A stretch of 5,173 nucleotides of DNA from Actinomycetes bacterium (lineage in GTDB: Bacteria; Actinomycetota; Actinomycetes; Actinomycetales; JAJYRW01): the NCBI GenBank assembly GCA_021793895.1, contig JAJYRW010000134.1, positions 1 through 5,173 of the forward strand. The letters run 5' to 3'. The position numbers were made by a program, and so were the translations under genes. Below, piece by piece: positions 5,105 to 5,173 of this stretch. The notes under the pieces are model-generated. The model was given only the letters and a program-made list of their open reading frames with translations, did no database searches and was not told the DNA's origin. Within the stretch, counting starts at the first letter, position 1. Every line of letters begins with the position of its first letter.

Positions 5105-5173
5105 TTACATCTTTTGACCAGCGGAGCGCAGTTGCTGGCAGGCTTCGACGATGCGCTCGGCCATGCCGGCTTC
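5105..5173 (-). CDS. fba: Class II fructose-bisphosphate aldolase, C-terminal 22 residues only (5' part outside window)
   Basis: The reading frame enters at the right edge and ends at TAA (5107-5105). The 22 visible residues, EAGMAERIVEACQQLRSAG followed by QKM, match the pattern at the end of actinobacterial class II aldolases: a helix with an M-x-x-R-[IV] core, then a [LC]-x-[SC]-A-G-[KQ] end. The full enzyme would be about 340 residues, zinc-dependent, and cleave fructose 1,6-bisphosphate in glycolysis. The identity rests on a short tail and is a recognition call, not proof. It appears transcriptionally separate from tatB because two hairpins follow. Confidence 0.6.
   Translation of the reverse strand, partial: EAGMAERIVEACQQLRSAGQKM

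Noticed and set aside
1..5173. CRISPR array, insertion sequence, tRNA or rRNA
   Set aside because: No regularly spaced repeats, transposase-like frame, terminal inverted repeats with target duplication, or RNA-gene signature was seen on either strand.

Overview
The window looks like chromosomal DNA from a moderately high-GC Gram-positive actinobacterium that degrades plant glycans. The evidence is a DUF1680-type beta-L-arabinofuranosidase of the actinobacterial kind with a textbook Tat signal, a very acidic modular surface protein with discoidin/Ig-like domains, an actinobacterial-style TatB, and the tail of an actinobacterial-type class II fructose-bisphosphate aldolase. Genus cannot be fixed from this alone; Actinomycetaceae or Bifidobacteriaceae relatives are plausible. 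All genes read on the minus strand, so biological order runs from right to left.

Layout in transcription order. 5173-5105: last 22 codons of a probable fba. 5104-4985: two inverted repeats, the second a large stem with a T-rich tail that is the best terminator. 4985-4699: intergenic DNA holding an inverted repeat, then a LacI-type 16-bp operator lying on a plausible promoter for the next gene. 4698-4390: tatB-like gene. 4389-4182: AT-rich regulatory region with a perfect 10-bp-arm inverted repeat and a leader stem-loop. 4181-1836: TTG-initiated, Tat-exported GH127/GH146 enzyme of 781 aa with every expected zinc/cysteine active-site residue. 1833-1: start of a secreted multi-domain accessory protein (discoidin-like fold, Ig-like domains, D/G/S-rich tail) that runs off the left edge.

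How the genes fit together: the enzyme has no visible binding or anchoring module. The next gene, 2 nt downstream with its Shine-Dalgarno inside the enzyme's last codons, carries the non-catalytic modules that in many actinobacterial arabinofuranosidases are part of the same polypeptide. The likely reading is a two-gene extracellular system for removing beta-L-arabinofuranose from plant glycans, with enzyme and binding/anchoring scaffold made in a coupled way but as separate exported proteins. Export of the enzyme by Tat fits a metal-dependent active site loaded before secretion. The neighbouring tatB may be functionally linked or may simply be a housekeeping neighbour.
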